Below are positions 50,764-60,411 of a stretch of 64,000 bases of DNA, one piece after another (the stretch's first letter is position 1; every line of letters begins with the position of its first letter). The stretch is from Microbacterium paraoxydans. Its GTDB lineage: Bacteria > Actinomycetota > Actinomycetes > Actinomycetales > Microbacteriaceae. The notes beneath the pieces are model-generated. The model was not told the origin of the DNA. It was given only the letters and a program-made list of their open reading frames with translations, and did not search any database. The stretch is taken from contig NZ_JAIVLG010000009.1 of assembly GCF_020524545.1 (NCBI RefSeq), positions 1-64,000 of the forward strand, given 5' to 3'. Position numbers and translations under genes: made by a program.

Positions 50764-52074
50764 ATGGAACTCGTGGCGGGAATCGATTCCTCGACCCAGT
50801 CCTGCAAGGTCGTCATCGCCGACGTCGAGTCCGGCGCCGTGGTCCGCGAGGGCCGTGCGCTGCACCCAGCGGGCACGGAGGTCGATCCTGAGGACTGGTG
50901 GCGAGCACTGCAGGACGCGCTCGCCGCGGCCGGAGGCCTCGACGATGTCCGAGCCTGGGCCATCAGCGGCCAGCAGCACGGCATGGTCGCCCTGGACGGC
51001 GAGGGGCGCGTCGTGCGCCCGGCGCTCCTGTGGAATGACATGCGTTCGGCGGATGCCGCCGCAGCCCTGATCGCGCAGTACGGCGCGGAGGCTCTCGCGC
51101 GGCGGACCGGTCTCGTGCCCGTCCCCTCGTTCACTCTCACCAAGGTCCGCTGGCTGCGCGAGAACGAGCCGGAGCACGCTCGCCGCGTGGGCGCTGTGGC
51201 GCTCCCGCATGACTGGCTCACCTGGCGCCTGCGCGGGTATGGACCCGGTGCACCGCTCGGCCCGGATCTCGACGAGCTCGTGACCGACAGGTCGGAGGCC
51301 TCCGGCACCGGCTACTGGACCGATGAGGGCTACGACAGGGACCTCTTCGGCGACGCGCTCGGACGGGACGCGATCCTGCCGAGAGTGCTCTCCCACGACG
51401 CCGTGGTCCACGACGCGGAAGGTCGATCCGTGGGGCCGGGGTCCGGCGACAACGCGGGGGCCGCTCTGGGTCTGGGGGCACAGGTCGGTGACGTGGTGGT
51501 CTCCATCGGCACGAGCGGGACGGTCTTCGCGACCAGCTCGCACCGGACGATCGACCCCACCGGCACCGTCGCCGGCTTCGCCGATGCCGCCGGCGGGCAC
51601 CTGCCGCTCGTGGCGACGCTCAGTGCCGCGCGCGTGTTCGACACGGTCGCCGCTCTGCTCGGCGTGGACCACGAGGGGCTCAGCGTGCTCGCTCTCGCCG
51701 CCGCGCCGGGAGCGGGCGGCCTCGTGCTCGAACCCTATCTGGAGGGGGAGAGGACGCCGAACCTCCCCGATGCGACGGGAACGCTGTTCGGGTTGACGCT
51801 CGCCTCGACCACACGCGAGAACCTCGCCCGCTCCGCGTACGAGGGCGTGTTCGGCGGTCTCCTCTACGGTCTCAACGCGATCCGCGAGCTCGGGGTGCCC
51901 ACTGACCGCGGCATCCTGATCGGCGGGGGCGCGCGGTCGGCTGCGGTGCGGGCGATCGCCCCCGAGATCCTCGACATCCCGATGACCGCCCCGCCCCCGG
52001 GCGAATTCGTGGCGTGGGGCATGGCGCGGCAGGCGGCGCGGACGATCGGACGGGAGCTGCCGCCCGCGGCCTAG
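50764..52074 (+). CDS. FGGY-family carbohydrate kinase (xylulokinase-like), kinase 1
   Basis: A 436-residue sugar kinase. It has phosphate-1 motif [36 protein letters not shown] with the [11 protein letters not shown] loop, the catalytic Asp in [13 protein letters not shown], adenosine-binding [10 protein letters not shown] and late IGGGARS. Xylulokinase-like in order and length, slightly short at the C-terminus. Substrate (D-xylulose, ribulose or another ketose) is not decidable. Its TAG stop shares the palindrome CTAG with the stop of the convergent epimerase gene. Confidence 0.9.
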   Translation: MELVAGIDSSTQSCKVVIADVESGAVVREGRALHPAGTEVDPEDWWRALQDALAAAGGLDDVRAWAISGQQHGMVALDGEGRVVRPALLWNDMRSADAAAALIAQYGAEALARRTGLVPVPSFTLTKVRWLRENEPEHARRVGAVALPHDWLTWRLRGYGPGAPLGPDLDELVTDRSEASGTGYWTDEGYDRDLFGDALGRDAILPRVLSHDAVVHDAEGRSVGPGSGDNAGAALGLGAQVGDVVVSIGTSGTVFATSSHRTIDPTGTVAGFADAAGGHLPLVATLSAARVFDTVAALLGVDHEGLSVLALAAAPGAGGLVLEPYLEGERTPNLPDATGTLFGLTLASTTRENLARSAYEGVFGGLLYGLNAIRELGVPTDRGILIGGGARSAAVRAIAPEILDIPMTAPPPGEFVAWGMARQAARTIGRELPPAA

Positions 52075-52724
52075 CGAGCGTCCCGCAGTGCGGCTCGCGG
52101 GATCGACGGGTCCGCCTCGCCGCCGAGCAGATCCGCCCACGCGTCCTCACGGTCGAAGACGAGATCCGTCCCCACCACGGCCCAATCCGCTCCGGCGGTC
52201 GCGAGTGCATCGGCGTGGATGCGCCGCACACCGCCGTCGACTCCGATCCGCCGTCGCGGCGATGCGGCACGCAGCGCGGCGATCTTCTCCAGGACGCCGG
52301 AATCGAAGGCGCTGCCCGCCTGTCCCGGCACGATGGACATGCACAGCGCGGCGACATCGCCCGGCACCGCCGTGGCCGGGGTCTGCGGCGACACGGCCAG
52401 CCCCGGCAGAGCGCCGCGGCGCGCGATGCGGTCGATCGCCTGCTTCCAATCCTCGCTCTCGATGTGCACGATCACGAGGTCGCAGAACGCGGCCCAGGCG
52501 TCCACCTCCGAGGCCGTGCGATGCGCCATCACATGCGCTTCGGCAGCCAGTCCCGTCGCGGCCGCCAGCTCGGAGGCGGCGTCGGGGGAGAACCCGCCCG
52601 CCGCGGCGAAGCTGCCGTCGGTCGTGTCCCAGTGCAGGCGGGAGAGGCCGGCGTCGCGCAACCGCAGCGCCGTGGGCAGGCGGTCCGCCGGGGGAACGGA
52701 CCAGAGGGATCCGGCGATCTGCAT
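52071..52724 (-). CDS. Ribulose-phosphate 3-epimerase family protein
   Basis: A 217-residue TIM-barrel of the RPE/allulose-phosphate epimerase family. It shows [20 protein letters not shown], the late [21 protein letters not shown] and VVGTDLVF. The usual metal-binding HxD and MxVxPG motifs are altered (MSIVPGQAG is kept; the first His of LHxD-type is in RLHWD). It would interconvert D-ribulose and D-xylulose 5-phosphates or analogues. Starts inside the SorC stop (TGATG), so it is coupled to that regulator. Confidence 0.82.
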   Translation of the reverse strand: MQIAGSLWSVPPADRLPTALRLRDAGLSRLHWDTTDGSFAAAGGFSPDAASELAAATGLAAEAHVMAHRTASEVDAWAAFCDLVIVHIESEDWKQAIDRIARRGALPGLAVSPQTPATAVPGDVAALCMSIVPGQAGSAFDSGVLEKIAALRAASPRRRIGVDGGVRRIHADALATAGADWAVVGTDLVFDREDAWADLLGGEADPSIPRAALRDAR

Positions 52725-53704
52725 CAGCTGTCCTCCGCGAGCACGGCCTCGGCGAGCGTGTGGTCGGTGAACAGCTCGGTGATGAGCCCGACGCGTGACA
52801 CGGTGCGGATCGCGTCGGCCTTGGCCGCGCCGCCGGCGACGGCGACCACGCGGGGCACCTTCTGCAGCTGCTCGTAGGAGATGTTCACGCAACGGTCCTG
52901 GAAGCCGGGGTCGACGGGCGTGCCGTCGCTCTGGATCAGGATGCCGGCGATGTCGGCGACGCATCCCTTGCTGAGCGCGTTCGCCAGATCGTCGATCGGC
53001 AGCACGTCGCGCACCTGCGACACGGGCGGATTCCAGGCGCCGACGGAGAGCAGCGCGGTCGTGACATCGGGGAACAGATCCATCGCCGAGCGGATGTCGG
53101 GGTGCCGACGAAGGCTGCGGGCGGTTTCGAGGTCGTCGACGATGAGCGGGGAGAAGATCGGGTAGACGTCGCCGCCGGAGCGTCGCGAGGTCTGGCGAAC
53201 GACCTCGATGGGGGAAGAGGCGAGGTCGCCGGCCACGACGCCGGTCAGCTGCACGATCGACAGCCGGGGGAGGTGCTCGAACTGGCGGACGGTGGCCGTC
53301 AGGGTCCGACCCCAGGTGACACCCAGGACCTCGTCTTCCTGCAGGCTCTCGCTGAGGACGCGGGCGGCGGCGCCGCCGATCTGGCGGCGGACGGTGTCGT
53401 CGTCGCCGTGCGAGCGCACGACGAGGCAGCGCTCCAGCCCGAGCTTGTCCTGCAGGCGCTGGCTCAGCTCCACATCGGGCAGGCCCCAATCGTGGATCTC
53501 GATGGTGACGACACCCTCCTCGCGAGCGCGCGCGAGGAGACGTGCGACCTTGAAGCGCGAGATCCCGAGCGCCTCCGAGATCTCCACGCGCGAGCGGTCC
53601 TCGAGGTAGTGGGCACGGGCCACCGCCGCCATGAGGGCGCGCTCATGGTCCATGCCCGTCGAGACATCGCTCATTTGAGCGGCGAAATCACGAATCTGTG
53701 ACAT
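52724..53704 (-). CDS. SorC/DeoR-type sugar-binding transcriptional regulator
   Basis: A 326-residue regulator. The N-terminal HTH (about 25-65: YLEDRSRVEISEALGISRFKVARLLARA) is followed by a SorC sugar-phosphate-binding domain (LGVTWGRTLTATV, VYPIFSPLIVDD, GVGDVAG-like AGILIQSDG, VVAVAGGAAKADAI). It binds a phosphorylated intermediate of the pathway. Divergent from the SIS-kinase-aldolase operon and upstream of the epimerase gene, so it probably controls both. Confidence 0.92.
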   Translation of the reverse strand: MSQIRDFAAQMSDVSTGMDHERALMAAVARAHYLEDRSRVEISEALGISRFKVARLLARAREEGVVTIEIHDWGLPDVELSQRLQDKLGLERCLVVRSHGDDDTVRRQIGGAAARVLSESLQEDEVLGVTWGRTLTATVRQFEHLPRLSIVQLTGVVAGDLASSPIEVVRQTSRRSGGDVYPIFSPLIVDDLETARSLRRHPDIRSAMDLFPDVTTALLSVGAWNPPVSQVRDVLPIDDLANALSKGCVADIAGILIQSDGTPVDPGFQDRCVNISYEQLQKVPRVVAVAGGAAKADAIRTVSRVGLITELFTDHTLAEAVLAEDS

Positions 53705-53711
53705 ATGTGAC
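53697..53711. promoter_or_regulatory. Candidate SorC-type operator
   Basis: Direct repeats TGTGAC (53697-53702 and 53706-53711) around the palindrome ACATATGT (53701-53708), overlapping the sorC-like start codon in the 67-bp divergent region. Confidence 0.35.
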
Positions 53712-53771
53712 GACTGCCTTCCTGGGGATCGGCGGATTTCCTATGCTCAAACGTACATCCAAGCATCACAG

Positions 53772-54464
53772 ATGAGCGCGACTGAAATCATCGCGCGATT
53801 GAAGGAGCACGTGTTGACGGTCAACGAAGACATCCTGGCGGTAGCGCGCGGACGCCTGCGCGCGGAGGCGGACGCTGTGGCGGCGCTCATCGACACCGTC
53901 GACGGCTCCCTCGTCACCGCGGCGTCTCTGATCCTCTCCGGTACGGGCAAGCTCTTCATCGGCGGGTCCGGCACCTCGGGCACCGTGGCGCGACGGATGG
54001 CGCACATCCTCTCCGTGACCGGAACGCCGTCGCTGCCCTTCTCGCCCATGGACGGCCTGCACGGCGCATCGGGTGCGATCACCTCCCGCGACATCGTCCT
54101 GCTCATCTCGAACGGAGGCGCCTCCGACGAGGTCGTGCAGCTGGCCCGCATCGCCCGGGGCCGCGGGGCCAGGGTGATCTCGCTCACCCGTGCGCATGAC
54201 ACCCCGCTCGCACGCCTCGCGGACCACAGTGTCGCGGTGGCCGTGGACTCCTCGGCCGATATCGGCGGCATCGTCGCGACCGGCATCACCATCGCGCAGT
54301 CCGCGTGGGGCGACGCCCTGGCGGAAGTGCTCATGCGCGGTCGCGGATACACCTGGGCCGAGTTCATGACCACGCACCCGGCCGGTGCCGTGGGACGGCT
54401 GGAGGACCTTCCGGCCGATCCGCCCCGCGTCGTCGTCCCCGCCCCGGAGGAGGTCGGGCGATGA
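53772..54464 (+). CDS. SIS-domain sugar-phosphate isomerase
   Basis: A 230-residue single SIS domain. It has LFIGGSGTSGTVARRMAHIL, LISNGGASDEVVQLARIARG and HPAGAVGRLE, nearest the KdsD/GutQ (arabinose-5-phosphate isomerase) group but without their C-terminal CBS pair; 6-phospho-3-hexuloisomerase is the other candidate. It would interconvert an aldose and a ketose phosphate. Overlaps the FGGY kinase gene by 4 bp. Confidence 0.85.
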   Translation: MSATEIIARLKEHVLTVNEDILAVARGRLRAEADAVAALIDTVDGSLVTAASLILSGTGKLFIGGSGTSGTVARRMAHILSVTGTPSLPFSPMDGLHGASGAITSRDIVLLISNGGASDEVVQLARIARGRGARVISLTRAHDTPLARLADHSVAVAVDSSADIGGIVATGITIAQSAWGDALAEVLMRGRGYTWAEFMTTHPAGAVGRLEDLPADPPRVVVPAPEEVGR

Positions 54465-55918
54465 TCGAGGTGGTCGCGGGAGTCGACAGCTCCACGCAGT
54501 CGTGCACGGTCGAACTCCGAGATGCCGCTTCGGGCGTGCTGATCTCCACCGGACGCGCCCCGCATCCGGTCACCCATCCGCCTGAGAGTCAGCAGGACCC
54601 GGAGTCGTGGTGGCGCGCGCTCGTCGATGCGATGGCACAGGCCCGACGTGATGTCGACGTGCGCATCATCGGTGTGAGCGTCGGCGCTCAGTGCCACGGG
54701 CTCGTCGTCTCGGACGGAGCGGACCGCGTGCTCCGCCCCGCGCGCCTGTGGAACGACACGACCTCCGGCCCGCAGGCCGCCGCCCTGCTCGAACGGCACC
54801 CCGCTTCCTGGTGGGCTCAGCAGATCGGGATCGTGCCGTCGGCGGCCATCACCGTGACGAAGCTGGCACTCCTCGCGCAGACCGAACCAGAGATCTTCGA
54901 CAGCGTGCGTCAGATCTCGGTTCCCCATGACTGGCTCACCTTCCGCCTGACGCGGCGCCGGGTGACCGACCGTTCCGACGCCTCGGGAACCGGGTACTAC
55001 TCCGCGGACACGGGGCGTTGGCGCACCGACATCCTCGATGACGTCGTGGCGGAGCGCGCATGGGCGCCGATGCTGCCGGAGGTGCTCGGTCCCGAAGAGG
55101 CTGCAGGACGGATCGACCCCGAGGCCGCAGCCGAGCTCGGCATCGACCCCGAGGCGGTCGTCGGCGCAGGGGGTGGGGACCAGCACCTCGCCGCGCAGGG
55201 CATCGGACTCGGCGAGGGCGACGTGGCGTACAGCCTCGGCACCTCGGGCGTGGTCTTCGCCACCACGTCCGATCCGGTCGTCGACCTCACCGGTTCCGTC
55301 GACGGCGTCGCGAACGCCACGGGCGGGTACCTCCCTCTCGTGTGCACGCTCAACGCGACCAAGGTCACCGAGACGATCGCACGTCTGCTCGGCGTCGACT
55401 ACACCGAGCTCGCCGCCCTCGCCCTCGCCGCCCCACTCGATCCGGACCGGCTCGTCCTCGCCGCCTACCTCGACGGGGAGCGCTCGCCGCGTCTGCCGCA
55501 GGCGCGGGGCCTGCTGGCCGGCCTCAGCACGGCGACGACGAGGGAGGAGCTGGCACTCGCGGCCTTCGAGGGAGTCGCGTTCGGGCTGTTCCGTGGCGAG
55601 CGCGCCCTCGCAGACCTGGGCATCCCGGCGACGGGACGCACGATCGCGATCGGCGGCGGCGCGCGGTCGCACGCCTATCGACAGGTCATCGCCGACGTGA
55701 CCGGGCGCGCAGTGCACACGGTGGACGCCCCGGAGGGAACGGCTCGGGGAGCGGCGATCCAGGCCGCCGCAGTGGTGCGCGGCGAGACCGTGGCGGCCGT
55801 GACCGCCGCCTGGCGCCCCGAGACGACCTCCGTCACCGAGCCGCTCGCCGACCGCTCGGACGTCTGGGACCGCTACCTCCGCCTCGCCGATCTGCAGGCC
55901 GACGGCGGAAGCTTCTAG
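54461..55918 (+). CDS. FGGY-family carbohydrate kinase, kinase 2
   Basis: A 485-residue kinase, clearly paralogous to kinase 1: GVDSSTQSCTVE, GAQCHGLV, RLWNDTTS, PHDWLTFRL, DRSDASGTGYY, catalytic Asp in GAGGGDQHLAAQG, SLGTSGVVFAT and IGGGARSHAY. It has the full C-terminal lobe that kinase 1 partly lacks. ATG 54461 overlaps the SIS gene, and the aldolase gene starts 8 bp later, so it is the central step of this operon. Confidence 0.92.
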   Translation: MIEVVAGVDSSTQSCTVELRDAASGVLISTGRAPHPVTHPPESQQDPESWWRALVDAMAQARRDVDVRIIGVSVGAQCHGLVVSDGADRVLRPARLWNDTTSGPQAAALLERHPASWWAQQIGIVPSAAITVTKLALLAQTEPEIFDSVRQISVPHDWLTFRLTRRRVTDRSDASGTGYYSADTGRWRTDILDDVVAERAWAPMLPEVLGPEEAAGRIDPEAAAELGIDPEAVVGAGGGDQHLAAQGIGLGEGDVAYSLGTSGVVFATTSDPVVDLTGSVDGVANATGGYLPLVCTLNATKVTETIARLLGVDYTELAALALAAPLDPDRLVLAAYLDGERSPRLPQARGLLAGLSTATTREELALAAFEGVAFGLFRGERALADLGIPATGRTIAIGGGARSHAYRQVIADVTGRAVHTVDAPEGTARGAAIQAAAVVRGETVAAVTAAWRPETTSVTEPLADRSDVWDRYLRLADLQADGGSF

Positions 55919-55926
55919 GGGGACGC

Positions 55927-56583
55927 ATGCTCTATCTCGACAGCGCAGACCGCGACCAGCTCGCGCCGCTCCTGGCGACGGGACTCTTCGCGGGCGTGAC
56001 CACCAATCCCGCAATCCTCGCCCGCTCCGGCCTGACATCGGACGATCTGCCCGCGCTCGCCGCATGGCTGCGGTCTCAGGGAGTCACGCGCTTCTACGCA
56101 CAGGCCAGTGGGTCCACGCGTGCGCAGGTGCGCGACTCGGCCTGGCGCGTCGCCGAGCTGGGCGATGACGTGGTGATCAAGCTCGTGGCGACCCAGGATG
56201 CCCTCGCCGTGGCTCACGAGCTCGCGAGCGCCGGGCGCGAGGTGCTGATCACCGCCGTCTACCACCCGGCACAGGCGTTGCTCGCCGCCGCGGCGGGGGC
56301 CACCGAGATCGCCCCCTACGTGGGCAGGGCGAGCGAGAACGGTCGTGACGGCATCGCGCTGGTCGAGCGGATCGCCCGCAGCGCGCCCGGGGTGCGCATC
56401 CTGGCCGCCAGTCTGCGCTCGCCCGACCAGGTGGCAGCCGTCGCGGCGGGCGGGGCGCACGATCTCACGCTCGCACCGACCATCGCCCGTGCGCTCTTCG
56501 ACGACGAGCTCACCCTCGCGGCGAGCGCCGAGTTCGAGGACCTCGTGACGAGAGCCGTGCGTTCGGCGACGGTGCCGTCATGA
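55927..56583 (+). CDS. Transaldolase/fructose-6-phosphate aldolase-like protein (TalC/MipB group)
   Basis: A 218-residue short transaldolase. It has FAGVTTNPAIL, FYAQASGST, the Schiff-base Lys in VVIKLVAT, ITAVYHPAQALLAAAAGA and IAPYVGRASENGRDG, closely following the FSA/TalC layout. It cleaves or transfers dihydroxyacetone units from ketose phosphates, giving C3 products. Third gene of the SIS-kinase operon. Confidence 0.88.
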   Translation: MLYLDSADRDQLAPLLATGLFAGVTTNPAILARSGLTSDDLPALAAWLRSQGVTRFYAQASGSTRAQVRDSAWRVAELGDDVVIKLVATQDALAVAHELASAGREVLITAVYHPAQALLAAAAGATEIAPYVGRASENGRDGIALVERIARSAPGVRILAASLRSPDQVAAVAAGGAHDLTLAPTIARALFDDELTLAASAEFEDLVTRAVRSATVPS

Positions 56584-56609
56584 TCGCGGCACCGTTCGAC
56601 ACAACGCTC

Positions 56610-57677
56610 TCAGCGTCTCGGGGGTCCGCTCGTCGTCCTGATCTCGAGCGCCGTGGGCAGGAAGCGGCGTCGGGGTGTCTCCGACAGGGCGTTGCTCAGC
56701 AGAAGCTCGCCCGCGATGCGGCCCTTCTCGACGAGGGGCTGACTCACGGTGGTGAGGCCCATGCGTCCCGCTTCGGGGATGTCGTCGAAGCCGGTGATGG
56801 TCAGATCGCCCGGAACGCTCAGGCCCTGACGGCGGGCGGCCTCGAGGGCGCCGATCGCGAGCACGTCACCGAAGCAGCAGACAGCGGTGAGGTCGGGATG
56901 ACGCTGAAGGAGCGAGTGCAAGGCCGCGGCGCCGGCTTCGACGGCGTTCTCGAACCTCTCCTCGACCACCAGGGGAGCGCCGCCCAGACCTTCGCGGAGG
57001 CCGGCGATCCGATTACGCTGCACCGAGTAGACCGCCTGAGTCCAGCGTTGCTCGTCGGCGGGTCCGTTGTAGCGGGCGCGTCCGAGCCGCGAGGTGATCA
57101 CGCCCACCTTCCGGTGTCCGAGACCGGCCAGGTGTTCGCCGAGCTCGGCCGCGGCGGCGCGATCATCGAGACCGACCCAGTCGGCCCCGAGGTCGTCACG
57201 CGGCTCGTCGACGACCACGGTGGGAAGTCGGCGGCGGAGTGCCGCCTGCAGATGCGGATCACCCTCCGGCACCGAGTAGAAGACGAAGCCGTCGACGACG
57301 GCGCTCATCACGTTCGACACACGCGACTCGTCGATCGATGGACCGGCGGGGAGGAGCAGGAGGTTCAGGCGCGCCTCCTGCAAGGTCGTCGAGAGCCCGG
57401 CGAGCAGGGCGACGGATGCGGGGTCGGCGAGGGCGAACGGCATCTCGTCGGTGAACACGACGCCGATCGTCTCCGACTTCCCGCGCCGGAATCGCCGCGC
57501 GGCGGCGTCGGGTCCGGGGTATCCGACCGCATCGGCGGTCGCGAGCACCCGCTCACGCACATCCTCGCTGACGCGCTCGGGGTGGTTGTACACGTTCGAG
57601 ATCGTGGCCGGAGACAGGCCGAGCGACCGCGCGATGCTCGTCAGCGTCGGAGGCGGCGCTCCAGGCGTCTTGGTCAT
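56610..57677 (-). CDS. LacI-family transcriptional regulator
   Basis: A 355-residue LacI repressor with HTH TLTSIARSLGLSPATISNVYN and a periplasmic-binding-like ligand domain (IGVVFTDEMPF, GVITSRLGR, ICCFGDVLA-type segment, LTITGFDDIPEA). Divergent from the polyol dehydrogenase/ABC operon, which it probably represses until a sugar or polyol is present. ATG 57677. Confidence 0.93.
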   Translation of the reverse strand: MTKTPGAPPPTLTSIARSLGLSPATISNVYNHPERVSEDVRERVLATADAVGYPGPDAAARRFRRGKSETIGVVFTDEMPFALADPASVALLAGLSTTLQEARLNLLLLPAGPSIDESRVSNVMSAVVDGFVFYSVPEGDPHLQAALRRRLPTVVVDEPRDDLGADWVGLDDRAAAAELGEHLAGLGHRKVGVITSRLGRARYNGPADEQRWTQAVYSVQRNRIAGLREGLGGAPLVVEERFENAVEAGAAALHSLLQRHPDLTAVCCFGDVLAIGALEAARRQGLSVPGDLTITGFDDIPEAGRMGLTTVSQPLVEKGRIAGELLLSNALSETPRRRFLPTALEIRTTSGPPRR

Positions 57678-57768
57678 CTGGTCAGCTTAGTGGATTTGAC
57701 GTTTCAAGGACTAGATCGAAGCGTTGGCTCCCGAGATTTAGCACGAAATCAAAGCAGAAATGGCAATG

Positions 57769-57797
57769 TTGACCTCATTCGTTTTACGTTCTAATAT
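57769..57797 (+). promoter_or_regulatory. Consensus sigma-70-type promoter of the polyol/ABC operon
   Basis: TTGACC (57769-57774), 17-bp spacer, TAATAT (57792-57797), the best promoter in the window. The AT-rich 182-bp divergent region (57678-57859) with TTTACGTTC and TTGACGTTTCA segments is the expected place for LacI-family operators; I cannot fix one. Confidence 0.75.
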
Positions 57798-57859
57798 GCA
57801 ACGAGTGCGAGCCCCGAAGCTTCGCCTCACCCCGTTCTCACAGGAGAGAGAGGATTCTC

Positions 57860-58915
57860 ATGACTGAGCTTCCGTCGAAGATGACCGCCAGTGTGCTGCG
57901 AGGGGTGAAGGATCTCGTGCTCGAAGAGCGCGCCGTTCCCGTTCCCGCCGCCGACGAGGTGCTGGTCGAGGTCGCGAGTGTCGGGGTGTGCGGCTCGGAC
58001 GTGCACTACTACGAGCACGGTCGCATCGGGCCGTACATCGTCGAGAGCCCGATGGTCCTCGGCCACGAGGTGAGCGGCCGGATCGTCGCCGTGGGGTCCG
58101 AGGTCGACCCCGCCCGCATCGGGCGACGCGTCGCCATCGAGCCGCAGCGTCCCTGCCGCCGCTGCGACTTCTGCCGCGCCGGAGAGTACAACCTGTGCCC
58201 GAAGATGGAGTTCTACGCGACCCCGCCGATCGACGGCGCCTTCTGCGACTACGTGATCATCCAGGACGACTTCGCCTACGACATCCCCGATGCGATCAGC
58301 GACCACGCCGCGGCGCTCATGGAGCCGCTGTCGGTCGGCATCGCCGCATCGCAGAAGGGCGGCGTCAAGGTCGGCGACACCGTGCTGATCGCCGGCGGAG
58401 GGCCCATCGGCATCATCGCCGCCCAGGTCGCTCGCGCGTTCGGCGCGGCTGACGTCGTGATCGCCGACATCAACCCGGCGCGCCGCGAGCTGGCGGCCTC
58501 GTACGGCGTCCGCGTCGTCGATCCGGCCGCCGAGTCCACCGTCGAGCTGGAGGCCAACGTCTTCATCGATGCCTCGGGAGCGACGCCGGCGATCGTCAAC
58601 GGCATCCGCTCCACGCGCGCCGGGGGAACGGTGGTCCTGGTCGGCAGCGCCGACGAGTTCCCGCTCTCGGTGCCGGAGGTCGCCATGCGCGAGCTCAACG
58701 TGACCGGAACCTTCCGCTACACCGGCACCTGGCCGATCGCCCGCGCGCTGCTGGAGTCCGGTCAGGTGGAGCTCGACTCGCTCGTCACCCACGTGTACGG
58801 GATCGAGCAGGTCGAGGAGGCGCTCTCGGGGGAGGGGGCCGTCGACTCGCTCAAGCGCATCGTGCTGCCTCGCACCCGACGGGTCGAGGAGCCTTCCGTC
58901 AGGGCCGCATCATGA
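57860..58915 (+). CDS. Zinc-dependent polyol (sorbitol/xylitol-type) dehydrogenase
   Basis: A 351-residue MDR enzyme. The catalytic-zinc region has GVCGSDVHYYEHGRIG, GHEVSGRI and MEPLSVGI. The structural zinc Cys lie in PCRRCDFCRAGEYNLC. The Rossmann motif is IAGGGPIGIIAA, with Asp in IADIN that favours NAD. HYYEHGRIG is a mark of sorbitol/xylitol dehydrogenases. It oxidises a polyol to a ketose. First gene of the operon; GGAGAGAGAGG ribosome site. Confidence 0.92.
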   Translation: MTELPSKMTASVLRGVKDLVLEERAVPVPAADEVLVEVASVGVCGSDVHYYEHGRIGPYIVESPMVLGHEVSGRIVAVGSEVDPARIGRRVAIEPQRPCRRCDFCRAGEYNLCPKMEFYATPPIDGAFCDYVIIQDDFAYDIPDAISDHAAALMEPLSVGIAASQKGGVKVGDTVLIAGGGPIGIIAAQVARAFGAADVVIADINPARRELAASYGVRVVDPAAESTVELEANVFIDASGATPAIVNGIRSTRAGGTVVLVGSADEFPLSVPEVAMRELNVTGTFRYTGTWPIARALLESGQVELDSLVTHVYGIEQVEEALSGEGAVDSLKRIVLPRTRRVEEPSVRAAS

Positions 58916-60411
58916 CCGACACGCTGCTCTCCGTCGAAGGCGTCTCGAAGTCGTTCCCGGGCGTGAAGGCCCTCGACGACGTGTCCTTCGACGTGCGCCC
59001 CGGCACCGTCCACGCCCTGTGCGGGGAGAACGGTGCCGGCAAGTCGACCCTGATGAAGATCATCAACGGGATCTATCAGCCCGACGGCGGCACGATCCGC
59101 GTGCGCGGCGAGGAGGTGCGGATCAAGAACCCGATCGACGCCCGCGCCCGCGGCATCGCGATGATCTCCCAGGAGCTCAACTACGTGCCGGGCATGACGA
59201 TCGCCGAGAGCTTCTTCCTCGGCCGTCTTCCGATGAAGCTCGGCAAGGTCGATTGGCGGTTCATCCGCAGCGAAGCACGGCGCATCCTCGCCGAGGAGGG
59301 GCTGGACTTCTCGATCAACCGCCGCCTCGGCACGCTCACGGTCTCGGAGATCCAGACCCTCGAGATCCTGCGCGCCGTCTACCACAGCGCCGACGTGCTG
59401 ATCATGGACGAGCCCACCTCCGCCATCGCGCACAAGGAGGTCGAATCGCTCTTCGCCAAGATCCGCGATCTGCAGGCCCAGGGCAAGTCGATCATCTACA
59501 TCTCGCACAAGATGGACGAGGTCTTCGAGCTCGCCGACGACATCAGCGTCTTGCGCGACGGCACGGTCGTCAGCTCGCAGCCCGCGTCGGAGATCACCTC
59601 GAGCCAGGTCATCGCGCAGATGGTCGGCCGTGATCTCGATCACCAGTCCTACCCCAAGGAGCAGGTCGAGATCGGCGACACGGTCTTCCGCGCGACCGGG
59701 CTCTCCGCCGCTCACATGTTCGAGGACATCGACCTGCATATCCGTGCGGGGGAGATCGTCGGCCTCGCCGGTCTCATCGGCGCCGGACGCAGCGAGGTCA
59801 TCCGCGCGGTGTTCGGACTCGACAAGCTCGACAGCGGCGAGATCGAGGTCGACACGCAGACCATCAGGATCAAGAACCCCACCCAGGCGATCAAGGCGGG
59901 CGTCGCGATGCTCTCCGAGGACCGCCGGCTCGTCGGCATCGTGCCGCAGCTGAGCATCATGAAGAACGCGACGCTCGCGAGTCTGCGCAAGGTGATCCGC
60001 GGTGGCTTCGCCCGGCGGCGCGAAGAGGAGCAGCTCGTCACCGAGTACTTCCAGAAGATGAACGTCAAGGCACCCAGCCTCCAGACGCGCATCGCCAATC
60101 TCAGCGGCGGCAACCAGCAGAAGGTGCTCCTCGCACGCTGGCTGATCTCCGACCCGAAGGTGCTGCTGCTCGACGAGCCCACCCGCGGCATCGACGTCGG
60201 GGCGAAGTTCGAGATCTACAAGATCATGACCGAGCTCGCCCGCCAGGGGCGCGGCATCCTCATGATCTCCTCCGAGCTCCCCGAGCTCATCGGCATGTGC
60301 GACCGCATCTACGTGATGTCGGCCGGACGCCTCACCGCGGAGCTGACGCCCGATCAGTTCTCGCAGGAAACCATCCTCACCTACGCCATGAATGAAATCG
60401 AGGTGGCATGA
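58912..60411 (+). CDS. Sugar ABC transporter ATP-binding protein (RbsA/FrcA-like, two NBDs)
   Basis: A 499-residue tandem ATPase. NBD1 has Walker A CGENGAGKSTLM and Walker B LIMDEPTSA with a weak signature (TVSEIQ). NBD2 has the degenerate Walker A GLIGAGRSEVI, signature LSGGNQQKV and Walker B LLLDEPTRGID. This pattern is standard for CUT2 importers of monosaccharides. ATG 58912 overlaps the dehydrogenase stop by 4 bp. Confidence 0.94.
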   Translation: MTDTLLSVEGVSKSFPGVKALDDVSFDVRPGTVHALCGENGAGKSTLMKIINGIYQPDGGTIRVRGEEVRIKNPIDARARGIAMISQELNYVPGMTIAESFFLGRLPMKLGKVDWRFIRSEARRILAEEGLDFSINRRLGTLTVSEIQTLEILRAVYHSADVLIMDEPTSAIAHKEVESLFAKIRDLQAQGKSIIYISHKMDEVFELADDISVLRDGTVVSSQPASEITSSQVIAQMVGRDLDHQSYPKEQVEIGDTVFRATGLSAAHMFEDIDLHIRAGEIVGLAGLIGAGRSEVIRAVFGLDKLDSGEIEVDTQTIRIKNPTQAIKAGVAMLSEDRRLVGIVPQLSIMKNATLASLRKVIRGGFARRREEEQLVTEYFQKMNVKAPSLQTRIANLSGGNQQKVLLARWLISDPKVLLLDEPTRGIDVGAKFEIYKIMTELARQGRGILMISSELPELIGMCDRIYVMSAGRLTAELTPDQFSQETILTYAMNEIEVA

